Shown one piece after another: positions 1 to 13,600 of a DNA stretch of 64,000 nucleotides. The translations under genes and the position numbers were made by a program. Under the pieces are notes generated by a model that had not been told where the DNA came from, searched no databases, and saw only the letters and a list, made by a program, of their open reading frames with translations. Source of the DNA: Mnemiopsis leidyi. Lineage: Eukaryota > Ctenophora > Tentaculata > Lobata > Bolinopsidae. The stretch lies in NCBI GenBank assembly GCA_000226015.1, contig JH152728.1, positions 89,730 through 153,729 on the forward strand, in the 5' to 3' direction. Each line of letters begins with the position of its first letter. The first letter of the stretch is position 1.

Positions 1-241
1 TATCTGATCTGCTAGAGGTATGATACTCTCATATCTGATCTGGCTAGAGGTATGATACCCTCATATCTGATCTGGCTAGAGGTATGATACCCTCATATCT
101 GATCTGGCTAGAGGTATGATACCCTCATATCTGATCTGGCTAGAGGTATGATACCCTCATATCTGATCTGGCTAGAGGTATGATACCCTCATATCTGATC
201 TGGCTAGAGGTATGATACTCTCATATCTGATCTGGCTAGAG
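1..241. repeat. 32-bp minisatellite, about 7.5 copies
   Basis: Unit begins TATCTGATCTGGCTAGAGG and recurs at 1, 32, 64, 96, 128, 160, 192 and 224 with only one or two differences. It is cut by the window edge. It lies upstream of the first recognisable guanylyl cyclase exon, so it is either in that gene's 5' part or in an intron. Confidence 0.95.
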
Positions 242-405
242 GTTCGAGCTATCGTTACTATAGAAACTGTTGCTTAGTCAATTGCTATCAGTATTTGACG
301 TTGGAAGTAGTTACTAATGCTAGTAGAGTAGTAGTGGAAATGAAAGAAAATGTTTTTTGATGAAATGTCTTCTCTAAGGTAAGTCATAATTTGACAAATT
401 TCCAG

Positions 406-3400
406 CTTTTGCGACGAAATTACGATTTACGGAAGAAAATTCTATGGAGTATTTCGGTGGATGGTACATCAAGTACCTCTTCACAGGTAAACAGAAGCCA
501 TCGGGTTGTAGTAAGCTTCCCTAGTCACTTTGACACCTTCTGACTAATAAATTTATTAATTATTACTTTTCGTGTGATTTTGAACGTTGTTATAGTCAGA
601 CATTACAATGTAATATGACTTTGATATTTGTAATCCTTGTAATCTTTGTACGAATGTAGTGAGGCACAGAAAACAAAATATTGACAAGAATTTTTAGATA
701 CGAGATTCTAACTAGCAATTTTTCAGCTTGGAAGATGGAACAAGTGGCTAGATGCTCTTACGATTTCTTTAGAACATGGAACGACTTTCTTCAATACAAA
801 CTTATGGACTTCCCTGATATGTTGCAGATACGGTTCAAGGTTAGTTATTTTAGCCCAGTTTAGCCTTTTATATAGCTACTTGAAAAATTTACAAAGAAAG
901 CAGAAAATATATTTAAAATTTAATTGACAAGAAAATTTTTGAAGACCTCAATCGTTTCTCTTTCTTAAAAACTCCTCAATAAGTCTATAGAAGAGCCAGC
1001 ACAACTACACTCAGCCTCCTTACAAACATTAAACATCCAGGTCTACCCGGAGACGAAGGTTGGATATCGCATGACAGCCGTTATAGACTCTGAGAAGTAC
1101 ACCAAGTTCTTACTGGGATTTGTAACCTACATCTGCACCAAAACTTACTCCGCAAAGGAGGCTCATCAACGAGAATCAGATCTTACTCAGGTAACTAATA
1201 ACTTGGAAGAAATTTTATGCTGACAACTTACTGCAAATTGACGCGGATAACTCCACTACATTAGAGATGCTAAAAACCGTTTTAAAGAGTTAAACGAGTA
1301 CCATACGATGAAGAAATAAATTTCGATTTTCATCTTCCATCGTCTCCCCAATCCGGTTTAAACCATGTTCCACTAGATGGAGGTGAACGCCAAGAAATGC
1401 AAGATTGCGATAACTGACGTAGAGAAGAAAGAAATAGCAGGGGTAGAAAAATTTCTACATCACATTCATGTGCAAATGGATAATGAGGTATGGGTAGATA
1501 TTTGGAAATTTGGTGAAATAAAGTCGCAAGAAAGTAGAAACAGGCTATAGAATTACAGCCCTACCCCTCTTGTTGATTTATACCAGGATTAATTTCAGCA
1601 ACTAAAAGCTATCGCTGGTGGGGTTATAAAGGACGAGAACCTTCGAACAATCAGACGAATCTGTTGGAAGAAGATTTTCCCATTCTACGTCTACTTTGAT
1701 GCTCAAGGTGCAGCATCTGATTTGGAGTTGCACAAACTTCAGGATATAATCGTATGGCTATAAGAGAGAAATATGATATGAACAATGATTTATAATTTTC
1801 TACAGCCCCAACGACTGAAATTTTAACAAGTAACCTTGAAAACAGAGGTTATGATAAATTATTGTCTTTTCAGGTTGCATACTTAGAGCAGGCCATCTCA
1901 TGGCCAAAGTTTGTGACAATCTTCTACAGTACAACATAAGCGACTGTATGCAGTTCGATAAACCAAACAATGGTTCCTTCAGCTTAGACTATGTAAGTAG
2001 TTACCAAGGTTGAGACTCATTAGGAGTCTTCCAAATACCAATTAAAGCCTCACACAAACGCAAAATTGAAAACAGGTGGTCTCGTTTTATGTCAGACTCA
2101 ATAAGCGACTTATCCTCGTGTTTCAGTTGGCACTAATTTCTCACACCTCTTGTGAGATAGTCTTTGTGAAGGGTGGTGACGAGGGACTACCTAGATTCAC
2201 CTGCCAGTTTCTCGTAACTGAGGGAGGAGAAGGTGCCATCATGATAGCCAAGCCAAAGTAAGAAAACAAGTAACCTTGGTATGGGATATCGGATTAGTTT
2301 CAATTGCTAAATGATGGTGTATTAGTGCAAATGGACACAGCAGAATCTTACCTGTTTACAAGTGATCGATCATCTTAATTAGTGGAACTGGGAAATAGAA
2401 TATGAATTATATGAAAATGTAGGTACGCGTACAAATGTTTCAGAGCAGTAGGATTTGGATCATACCAAGATTAGGATCATATGATAACAATGCATTCCAA
2501 GTAAGTTTAGCATGTAAATTATGACCATTCTCCCAGGATGGAAATGTACCAAAATGGACAAGTTTACATCGGAGACGCTCCTGCTAACGATAGCACAAAA
2601 TCTCAAGTCCTTGCATCTACTCTCAGAGCTAGGAAGGTTGCTATGGCATATGAAGAAGAGGTGGAAAAGAACAAACGTTTCACATCCATGGTAAGAAGGT
2701 CAGAGTTTCCAACATAATACTGTGATAGTCATAAGAAGGACACTTTCAGGCTATGTGATTATCGGCCAAATAGGAATGTCTGAAGGAGTTACCTCACATT
2801 ATTCACCTGATCAATATTTTGATCCCGTGACATATAATCGTAATCACGTGACATTTCTGTAGCTACACGAAAAGGACGAAGAAAGCTCGAGAAAAGATGA
2901 TTTTCTCTACCAGACAATGCCAGCCAAAATAATCAACACGATCCGGTGCGGAGAAGTCCCTCTACATGAAACTATTAAGGTGGGATGTTAACACTACTAT
3001 CAGGTATAAGGTGGAAGGTGTGAGTACGTTATCAGTCAGAGGTCTGAATTTCAGTTTGTCTTTCTATAGTATCGTACAGCAATGACCGAGCAACTAAGAT
3101 ATTGAACTAAGATTTTGAACTTTCGAGATGAACTATTACTAAAAAGCTAAGCAGATTCGTTACAAATAAGAAAAAAACTAGGGCCAGTATGATATTTTCC
3201 TCGGATATAGAACTTAAAACTCGAGCTGCCCGAACCCCTCAACTAGTGACTATTTTCAGCAACACGAAATGGTAGCTGTGATATTCTGTGACCTGTGCGG
3301 TTTTACCAAACTCAGTGGAACTTTACAGCCACTTCAGGTGGTGGAGCTTCTCACTTCGCTGTGGCAGAAGTTTGATGGTCTTACCCAGGACTTAGGCAAC

Positions 3401-6077
3401 GTTCAAAAGGTTCGTCTGAAATTTTGATTTGGGAAATTTAAACAGATATATGCCAGTTTTGGAAGAATCCCCAGATCATTTTATTTTTTTACTGTTGCTT
3501 GCTCCCCAAAATTCCAACAAAACAACCGAACAGTATCTGCTCATCTAAACTATGAAAAACAGATCTACAACTTTCATAAAGATCTAGCATATTCCAGATA
3601 GAGACGATAGGGGATGCCTACGTAGTAGCGTCAGGAGTCCCTGAGTCTAACGATCACAGCGCCATGGCGGCGGCGGTAATGGCGGTGTGTATGATACTGG
3701 TAGTGGAGACTGTAGAGTTGGAGTTCCTGGAGTCTCCTATTCTCTGTAGGATAGGTGTGTTACTGTTGTTGGTAGGATAGGTGTGTTCTATTCTCTGTAG
3801 GATAGGTGTGTTCTATTCTCTGTAGGATAGGTGTGTTGCTTTTATTGTGCAACTGCTTTTTTAGTTTTCTTACTTATAAGATTAGGGGGGAGCCAACTTA
3901 AAGAAACTCCAAAAAACTCTATATACGTCAATTTTGGGAATTTAAGGTCAGGTTCCCTATCAATAGGTCTGCTGGTACTCTCCTTCATATTGATATTGTT
4001 GTGTGATGAACGATGTATAACTTTATCTGCACATCTTGATATCAATAGAAATTATTCAGGTGTGGACTTTGGTAGTGTGGTGGCTGGTATAGTAGGACAC
4101 ACAAATCCAAGATACAGCATTTACGGGGAAACTGTAAGTTCATCACAAACGATTATGTTCAGCCTGTCATGGCCCAATAGACAAACTTACAAGTTCAACT
4201 TAACTTTTTTCATTGCACCAGAGAAAGTGAAAATATTAATGACAGTTTTGCTTCAACCGCAAATTGTGTTGAATTCAAACTATCGTGTGAGGCATCTACA
4301 CTATGCAGTCTGCATATCAGTAACTTAGTTCAATCGAAGAAAGGGTATCGTACCTTAAAGTCTACCAAACCAACACCTTACCCCTTGATATCTTAACATC
4401 TGCAGGTTTTATACAGTCAGAGACTAGAGGCAGCATGTAAACCTAAACATATCCTACTCAGCAAAGCCATGAAGGTGGCTCTCAGCGGACATCGCGAGTT
4501 CAGGATTAGAGAGGCTAAAAATGTTGATATTGTTAGTTTGGTTTGTTTCTTAAGAACACTCTCTTGAAGATGTAAAATTAAAGTGTATACTCACTTTTTT
4601 CTTTGTCGTAGCCATACTTTTCAAGCGCACAAGTAATTAAATTTAAGGCGAATGAAGCAAAATAACATCTTGACAAACATGATTGCAGGAACATCAAGTA
4701 TATTGGCTGTATGGGTTCTACGATACTGTAATCGATAAGATATCCTCGGTAAGACACTCATTAGCTTGAAGTTCTCAATGCAAATGTCAAATTCCATAAA
4801 CCATGACCATACTTCCATAACTATTCTTCCACATAGCTTTCACATATGTCAATAATATAAGAAGAGTATCTTATGCAGGCATAGCTTTCACATATTATAA
4901 TAATATAAGAAGCGTATCTTATGCAGGCAAAGAGCGCTCAGAACCAGCTGGACCTGATATTCAGGAGGCTGGATGCGGGGAGTTTGAAACATTACTATAG
5001 CAACAGGATAAGTGATCAGAACAGTGGGAAGAAAACTTCTAGTAGAGCACGTGACAGTGAACTCAGTAACCCTGCCAAATTGCCAAATTGTAAGTATGGC
5101 GTTTTGTTTTTTTGTAAGTAACCCTGCCAAATTGTAAGTATGAATAACTTTGTTTTTCGTAAGTAACCCTGTCAAATTGTAAGTATGCAGTTTTGGTTTT
5201 CCGTAAGTAACCCTGCCAAGTTGTAAGTATGAAGATTTTACCCTTCTTTAATGTCCAGGAGTGTAGATATATTTGCTGAAGCCTGATGTTTGCAAATATT
5301 TTTCCTGATTCCACACTTAAGCTTGTACTTTGGTCATGAATGAAATATTTTGGCAAGGAAGTTTTAATGTCTGCACCCACATTACACAATTCTATCAACC
5401 AGGTCTACAGCATCAAAGAACAGTTCTATGTCCGAGTCAGGAGGAAGGGGAAGAGTAAAGTTGTCGAAAACTAGCTCTAATGCTGACTCTTTAACCCATC
5501 AAGACTCGATAGTGAAAACTAACGAGGTTTTTTTGGAGGCTGAGAACAGTGTTGTTGGACACTGAAACTATAATTTGTTGATAAACTTCAATTGACGAAT
5601 AAAATTAAATATAAAATAAATTGACAAATAATGCAACATGAATTAGAAATATTGGTGTTTAGAACTGCCAACAATACTGTAAGCACCCCACGTTCCCAGG
5701 AACTAGAGCTACAGATTGATGATGATGAGAACTTCGGCGAAGAGGAGAAAGAGGAAGTCTCACCTATTGAAAAGGTATTTGCTATCATCAAGTGATTATT
5801 TGTTAAATGTTCTTATAGGATATTAATCTATTAATGTTAATAGATGTGACAACTTTTACGTCATACTACTATATTGCTATCCCTGTAAAATATTATGACT
5901 AAGCAAAATTCCACCAAGGTGTCAGAGCGCATTCCCACGAAAGTGCCCCTACTAAAGCGAATCAGCGGCAGAGAAACTATGAGGGAACTAATGAACAAGA
6001 TTAGAAAAACTTTGTCGACTTCGAGTATCGAGAACGGGCCGGAAACATCGAAAGACATTCCTGAAAAGGATAAATAG
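406..6077 (+). CDS. Guanylyl cyclase, soluble (NO-receptor) type, alpha-like, 5' incomplete
   Basis: Multi-exon gene. Exons with good splice sites: 406-486, 727-839, 1041-1190, 1377-1487, 1599-1751, about 1875-1993, 2076-2260, about 2538-2690, 2863-2980, 3259-3410, 3598-3754, 4060-4133, 4406-4531, 4689-4748, 4927-5089, 5411-5526, then a hydrophilic tail to the stop at 6077. The order matches soluble guanylyl cyclase: an HNOB-like region (FGGWYIKYLFTAWKMEQVAR), an HNOBA-like region (FPFYVYFDAQGAAS), a coiled-coil linker (DFLYQTMPAKIINTIRCGEV), then the cyclase domain. Catalytic signs: first metal Asp in FCDLCGFTKLSG, second in IETIGDAYVVASG, and Glu of the same motif for guanine. PRYSIYGET has Ser where the usual Cys lies; GETVLYSQR keeps the Arg but has Leu for the usual Asn. 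The heme-ligand His of beta subunits aligns with Gln, as expected of an alpha-like subunit. Product: cGMP in the cytosol. Phases of a few junctions (around 1751, 5526) were not resolved, and no start codon was identified. Confidence 0.85.
3738..3838 (+). repeat. 25-bp tandem repeat carrying a 5' splice site four times
   Basis: GTAGGATAG|GTGTGTT, the donor of the exon ending at 3754, occurs four times at 25-26-bp spacing. Each copy has the same exon/intron boundary, so four donors compete; they differ in frame. Confidence 0.9.
5065..5240 (+). repeat. About 45-bp tandem repeat carrying a 5' splice site
   Basis: Four copies of AACCCTGCCAAATTGTAAGT with variable T-rich spacers. The first copy is the end of the exon closing at 5089; the later copies repeat its last bases plus the GTAAGT donor into the intron. 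Confidence 0.9.
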
Positions 6078-7671
6078 ATAGGAAGAGAATTGAATAATTG
6101 TGCTAGAGTAACTGTACTAGAGTCTCAAGTTCTAGCTGCATCGTCATAAAATTTTATAATGGTTAATGATTATAATATACCATTGATTGTGATATTTGTA
6201 AATTTTGTCATTTTGGGCTAAAAGCGATCATGCAGGACATGCTAACAAAGAAATAAAGAGACAAGGCTGTTGTAAACAACAATGTAGAAAATATGACTCT
6301 TTTTTGGAAATAACAAACTGTAACGACAAGAGATTATCAATGTACTGAGGAAAGGGAGTCGTAAGAAGTATGGATTGCCCAAGTCGTTACAGCCTGAGTT
6401 TACTGTATGTGCTATAGAGGGTGCGTCGAGAAAATTACACATATGATTTTTTCGACTGAAAATATTTATCTAGCTGATGAATATGTATGTTGTCATTTCT
6501 AAAATCGGGAGGGATACCGTGTATTTTTAATCACGTGATTCATGATTGATATCCAATTGCAGTTAAACAATTCCGACTTCTGAGCCTAAGATGTAGATGA
6601 TACCCATGTTTCAGTAAACTTTCATTTTTAATCAAGAAGCGGGGATTGTTATTTCTTTACAAAATCATAATATCTATACTTTCACAGGAGTATTATATGG
6701 ATGTGGTCAGTGCACCCTTTATTTCATATTTAGACTGAAACTACATGCTTACTTAATATAATCGGGTGGATACAACGTGCATTTAAAACGCAATGTCGAT
6801 TTTGCGATTTTCTCACATACTGACATTAATGCACGTTGCATCCCCATACTATTACTACCTTATAGAGTTTAAGAACATAATGTCACACAAGTTCGAAGGT
6901 GAAGAATCATAACAAAAAATCAAAAAGGAATATGCACTCGCTCAAAGTGAGGCAGAAAGAATGAGGATGAAACTTCAAGGCGCCTCAAACTTGACTTGCA
7001 ATCTTAGTTCATTGGAAACATGAACGATTTTGAGTCAATCTTTTGAGGCACCTTCAAGGAATAATTGTGATGCGCTTCAGGAAAAAAACGAAAGTCACAA
7101 GCAAAATCAAACGAACAAACAGGATCTAGTCGAACCAGGGCACCGCCAAGTAAAAGTTCTCCTCATGAGACCACACGACGCCGACGGAGACGCCGGACAA
7201 GGAGGCGGCGCCCAGATCAGAATGTTCGACATGTTGGGACCTACCATGGTGGTATCCAAAACTAGTCGTTACATGGCACAAGTCCACAGCGGGAGAGCTC
7301 GGGTACTTTTGGGCGTAGATAGCTAAAATATTGACTAGATTGGAGGAGGGCATTGCTATATCGGGTAACAATAAAGTAAGTGTGAGAAAATAGAAATAAG
7401 GCATCAACTAAAAATCGATGTGGGTAATTATTACTATCGCTAATGATATTGAAAGCTCATAAAGCAGCTTCATAAGAGACAAAGATATTCAACAAAACAT
7501 AATATCGTATTCATAACAAAACCCCTCTGACATAATAACGTGATCATACAGATTAACGAGTCTAAGATTAACTATTTGTCTCAAATGTTGGAATGTGTGC
7601 GGCGAACAATTTTGAACGATATCTACACTCAAACAGTCACACTCTAGTTATACTCTAGTCACACTCCTTAC
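6078..7671. other. Gap between cyclase stop and last visible Furry exon
   Basis: No convincing exon on either strand. A GC-rich patch at 7130-7330 is open for 98 codons on the + strand but resembles nothing known to me. A short foldback lies at 6768-6843: a 16-bp stem (GGATACAACGTGCATT) with one mismatch. Confidence 0.6.
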
Positions 7672-10600
7672 CTTGTTGGTTGTTGAGACTAGTCCTGCTT
7701 TGTTTGGACTGTTTCCGCACTACTTTAGCGGCGTAATGCTCGATGTTTACCCGTGTGTCTATGACGGCGTTAGCAGACGTGATGCTAAACTCTGATAGTA
7801 CTGTCAGATCTTTTAGCATCTGGAAATGTGATGTGGCGGTAACAAACCAGTGGCTATTTGGAAACATTAACAGTTGAATTAGAATAGAAAAATAAAATCT
7901 TTAAATCCTGAAATATTGACAGTAGAACTAGATAAGAAATAATAAAAATCTTTGATTTGAAACATGAAAACCACCTGAAAAACATGTATAAAAACATACC
8001 GAATGATCTACGGCTAGAGGGAAGTTGACAGCATCCAGTAGCTTGTCACGTGTCAGACGAGGGTTGGTCTGTTCGATAAAGGTGTATATGAGGTTCAACA
8101 TGAGCTTCTTGCAGTGCTCGTGTACCAACCACTTCATGTGATCGAACCCTGAAGTAAAGGTTTGTTGGGATAGGGTGTATTTGGGAGATGTGACTTCGAG
8201 TGGCGGGAAATGTAGTATTATCCCTCCTTTAATTTTAAAGAAAAATTGCAAAATATATTATTGAAAGGATGCTTGGACATTCACCAAAACCTTAAGCTCT
8301 TATAAAGGCCTAAACAGGGATTGATTAAATGAAATAACCCTGAGTTTCTAGGGTGCAGGGATTGATTAAATGAAATAACCCTGAGTTTCTAGGGTACAGG
8401 GATTGATTGAATGAAACAACCCTGAGTTTCTAGGGTACTTACCGAGGAAACATATCTGCAACAGACGTGGAAGATGAGGTGTCCAGTCGTAGTTGCTCTG
8501 ATCAAGGACAATGTCACAGAGCAGTATTATAGCAAGGTTACACCTGCAGGGGGAGTATAAATATAGTAGTGTTTTGTGTCGTTGTAAAACCCTTTAAATT
8601 ATAATAAACTATAGTGACTTGTACATGACATCAAAACAAAGAAGCAACAAGTATAATACTTTCAATTGATAGAATTTTAAGAACTACCTAGATTGCTACA
8701 TTGCCGTATGATCTACAGTCCCATCTAAAATGCTACCAACAAAAAACATTACTGTGTAGATAGCAGCTGGTCTAAGATAGCAGCTAGATCAAGATAGCAG
8801 CTAGATTATGATACCATTTAGACAACACGACCCACCTGAACAACTGTACATCAGGTCCAACAGGAGGTAGCAGCTGCATCAACCCTCCCAAACTTCCCCC
8901 GTTAGCTGGTAAAGGTAGAGGGTTGAAGTTTCTCTTGTGGGACCTCCGGACCCAGTCTCCCGCCCAGGTGGGATCATCCTCCTCATCTGCTATGATGGTG
9001 TAGGGTGGGATGTTCTCTTTGTAGTGCTTCTGTTCCGCTTCTTCTAGCAACACTTCCCATCTCTGAGAGGTGGGGTTGGGGAGATGAACTCTTATATGTT
9101 GAAGAGAAAGAGGGGTTGAATATAAACTTAAATTTTGATTTAAATTTTATGAACAGCAACGTTTCAATCTTACTACAATTAGCAACTGAAAAGAATAAAT
9201 ACTGAATGCAAAATGTTTGGAATCTGAGCAAGAAAGAAAAATAATTGTTACATTAGGTATTTTCTTGGGTTGGTAGACTCGGTTTAGATCCTCCTGTGAC
9301 TGCATGTCTCCGGAGGATCTTGACAGTAGGTGGTTTTCCCTGGGTAAATCTAATATGAGAACTGAAGAGCTTAGTTATTGTGTTTATTCTGATTATATTG
9401 TAGAATCCCCGTGAGCTACAGAAATGACGAACCGCACATAAAATATTTCCTTTTGTAATTCTTCTTAGGCATCAGAAGTATAATAAAATCGTATTCTGAG
9501 GCAACAATAGTATGCTATGTTTCCAATCAATCCCCAGGACAAAGTTTCCCCTGACCTGTAGTAAGGAGAATTGACCGGGTCCTTCATATCCGGAGGGGAG
9601 ACGGACCGGGCAGGGTCCTCATCCTCGCTCGTCAAGTCTTGTCCCGCTTGTAGTTGTCCCTCCTTCTCATGCTGACATAGAATATCACATAGCATACCTT
9701 ACTCGGGGTTATTTGCGACCGGAGAAAATATGATTCGGGAAAAATATGGCGAGTAGGTCGAAACCTGCCACTTTATCCCGGTCATAATAATCCGGGGTAA
9801 GGTTAAGAATATTACAATAAAGAGTTTTATTGACAGGCAAGTAGCTGGATATATCTAGTTACATAACGAGTAAGTGTGAAGTAACATGATTTACGCCTCG
9901 AGCGTAGCGAGTGGCGTAAATCCAATTTGTTCACCGGAAGAAGAATAGAAATTAGGCGTTAAGCTAATAGTTCTGCACTGATTTAAGGTCAAAAGTGAAT
10001 AATGATATAGCGTTGAAGAGAATACCTTCTGAAGGACGGAGATGTGATAGAAGTAGGGCTGACAGTCTTCACGTTCTAGCAGCTGACTGACGGGTTTTAT
10101 ATTCTCCTTGTCTACCTGCAGAGAAATGCTTGGTTATAAGTTATTAAGTCTGTGGTAAGTAATATTGTCACAAAGAAAGTTTGAACATTTGAGAAACGCG
10201 TCAATTTTAATTTAGATAGAAACTTATACCTTTTTGCTTTCCTGCCTTTTATATTGAGTTTGTTTAGTAAACGTTAGAAAGCTGCGATACAGATACGCGA
10301 TGTCGTAATTGAAATAAGTTTATAGCTAAATTTTCCGGACAATTTTTAAACCCTAATTCGCGACAGGTCAAATCCTTTAAATATTTGACCATCTGTTTCA
10401 GATTAAAATGTCTCAAACAATAAGCAAGTCTTGGAGACTAAACGACCGTCAATCGAACCCAGTCTAACAAAAGATCCGGTAAGTTAAAGAAAAATCAGGC
10501 ACAAAATTATTGGCCAGCTGCGGTGCAGAAAGCTGGCTGGGACAGGAGGAATCATTGTCAAATAACTGGTAGGGGCGGAAGAAAGTATTGTGAGTCAAAT

Positions 10601-13600
10601 TGTTGACAAGTTTAGGTCTAAAACAGGTGCAGGTGCTGCCATCTTTCACGCTTCTTTGAAAACACTGTCTTGCCGCGTTTTAACAGGCTCTGAAATTATA
10701 CACATATAAAGCTAGTAACTAAGGACACTGACTCAGTTCTTGTTCGCTAAGTTCCAGTAAAGATGAAGTTTATCTTGTTGACCATCCTGGTTTCGTTCAT
10801 TGTCGCTAACCCTATAGCACCTTCGTGTCAGATAAGTCGACATGTGGCGACTGAAGACGGACGAAGTATTGAAGTGACTTGTGAAGATGACATGAAGTAT
10901 AACATAAACCTCCAAGATAAAGAAGAAGAATCGACACTAGAAGTAACCGGAGATAAAGCAGGAGAAAACTTCAACTTTCTAAAAATAGAACACCGTGGTA
11001 ACGACATGTACATAACTCTACAAGGTACAACGTTCAGTGTGAAGGACGAAAACTCGGTAGAAGAGACAGCTAAACTGGAGGAGTTGTTAAAAAACCCTGA
11101 CTTTTCCTCCTTCTCAACAGCAGTACAACAAGTACACGACAAACTGAAACTACCAGGCTGGGAATCTCCCTCTGTCTTGTTTCTCTACCGTATCGGCATG
11201 TCTCTACACCACCCTCTACTCTCTCTGCAGGGGATAGAGGTACTAGACACGGATATCCTGGACTACCACGGACCGTCCCCCCGGAAACAGTGCCAACTTA
11301 ACGGCTGGAAGGCGGACAGTGCGGAGCAGCTGATCAGGGAGGATTGTACCGGGACATGCGGCCCCACGTGTAAGATGTGCTGGCAGTGGGTCTGTGGGGA
11401 CTGCTGTATACACACGGGGTGTTTGAGACACGATGGGTTTTGTAGGGGCAGATACGGGCCCCTACATAAGGATTGTATTTCTCTTAGAGGTGTGTTGTGG
11501 GATACTATCACTGATACTCAGTACGATTGTTAGACTGGAGTGAGACTTGCTTTTTAGCAGATTGAGGGTTGAGGTGGAATGGTTTCAGATTAAATTTGTA
11601 GTTAAAACTACATGAAACTACTACATGTGTTTTAATTGTACACCTATTCGTTTCACATCTTACGGAAATTTGAATATCATTGTCTACAAGAACACTACGT
11701 TCATGTTTTCGCATTGCTCGAAAATGTTCTGCAAAATTGAGATCACTAAACAAACTTCCATACCTGCCATTAAACAACTTTAGAATTCAATCAGTAAAAT
11801 CAAATAAAATCATATTTATGGCAAGGTTTTCTAACCGAATCTGTTCATAACTACGGATCTTTAAATATTTTACACCTCTGAATCGTTAAAAGACTTAGAA
11901 CAGAATTTAATCATAATCGCACCCTCTAAGATTCTCAGAAGAAATAATCATCTAATTTAATTGCCAGAAACCAAATACCAAAGTTCCTACCGGCTATCCG
12001 ATACCTATATTATTTCCTCACTTGTCACAGCGAACTTCTGTTTGATTTGTTGTTTAAGTGGTCGTTCCTTTTTAATTCTTGACGCATATTGCTAATTGGT
12101 ATTTTAACAATTGTATTTCAATTTTTAAAAAGAAAGATAAATCAAAAGGAGGCGGATGAGCCTTATCCTTAAAACAGTTGAAAATTTTATGTCATTCATT
12201 CATATTTGATAAGGAACGATCAGGTAGACGAGATTAATCTGTTGAAAACTTAATGACACAATGAACCCAACAACTCTAGGTACACATCTTATCTCACTAG
12301 ACAGAGAGAGAGCCGACAAAATGAATACATTTCTGTGGGCTATTTTATGTATGTGCTGGATTGAAGTTACCGTAACGGCAACATGCGGGATAATATCACA
12401 TGTACACACTGAACACGGACGAAGTATTGAAGTGACTTGTGAAGATGGTATGAAGTATAACATAAACCTCCAAGATAAAGAAGAAGAATCGACACTAGAA
12501 GTTACCGGAGATAAAGCAGGTGAAAACTTCAACTTTCTAAAAATAGAACATCATGGTAACGACATGTACATAACCCTACAAGGTACAAAGTTCAGTGTGA
12601 AGGACGAAAACTCGGTAGAAGAGACAGCTAAACTGGAGGAGTTGTTAACAAACCCTGACTTTTCCTCCTTCTCAACAGCAGTACAACAAGTACACGACAA
12701 ACTGAAACTACCAGGCTGGGAATATCCCTCTGTCTTGTTTCTCTACCGTATTGGCATGTCTCTACACCACCCTCTACTCTCTCTACAACAAGAAGAGGAG
12801 ACAGTGTCTCTACACCACCCTCTACTTTCTCTGCAGCAAGAGGAGGAGACAGTGTCTCTACACCACCCTCTACTTTCTCTACAGGGGACTGAGCCTCTAC
12901 TTTCTCTGCAGCAAGGGGAGGAGACAGTGTCTCTACAACGAAGAAGCGCAAGAAGAAACAAGAAGATAGACAGGTCTATATTCGACTACCACGGTGAGAA
13001 GGCCAAGAAGGAATGTCGCTACAACGGAAGAAAACACCAGGATGTGTCGAGGTTTATCGAGCGGGAGTGTTTGGGGATGTGCGGACAAACCTGCAGTTCT
13101 TGCTGGAAGTGGGTGTGTGGAGACTGCTGTACTCACCTCGGTTGTTGGAGACATGACCGGTTTTGTACGGCTAAGGACGGCTCTGCTGCGTATTCCAGCA
13201 GGGCGTGTACCACGTTCAGAGGAGTGTTGTGGAACACTGTTACGGATACACGTCGGGATTGTTGATATGGAACACAGTCCAGTTGGAGGCTTATAATCAG
13301 CGATTAAAACTGTGATTATTCGGCCAAGGAGTTTATCTTTCATAATTAATTCAAACTATCACATAGTCATAAACGTTTGATCCTTTTAAATCCTATCTTG
13401 GTATAAATTTTTATATAAATACGGATATAATTTATATATATACGGATATAATCAGAAGGTTTTGTTGGGAACTGACATCATGATTAAGGTGGAGCCAAAA
13501 AGCGGAGAAAGTAACTGTACAAAATTTGCTGAAGCTTGAGACCTTTTCAATACTACCAAGCATTATAATCTTGACATCTCTTAGCAGGTTGTAGAGATCA

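Noticed and set aside
236-252. GGTTCGAGC resembling a tRNA B box
   Set aside because: No cloverleaf can be drawn around it; it is the edge of the 32-bp repeat.
340-378. Short exon ending CTCTAAG|GTAAGT before the first cyclase exon
   Set aside because: The donor looks good, but the only phase that fits the next exon places a stop in it.
3831-4328. 165-codon + strand frame over the cyclase region
   Set aside because: It reads through an intron on both sides of the real 74-bp exon 4060-4133.
7030-7326. 98-codon + strand frame in a GC-rich patch
   Set aside because: No recognisable domain, no splice or promoter context, and the opposite strand is equally open.
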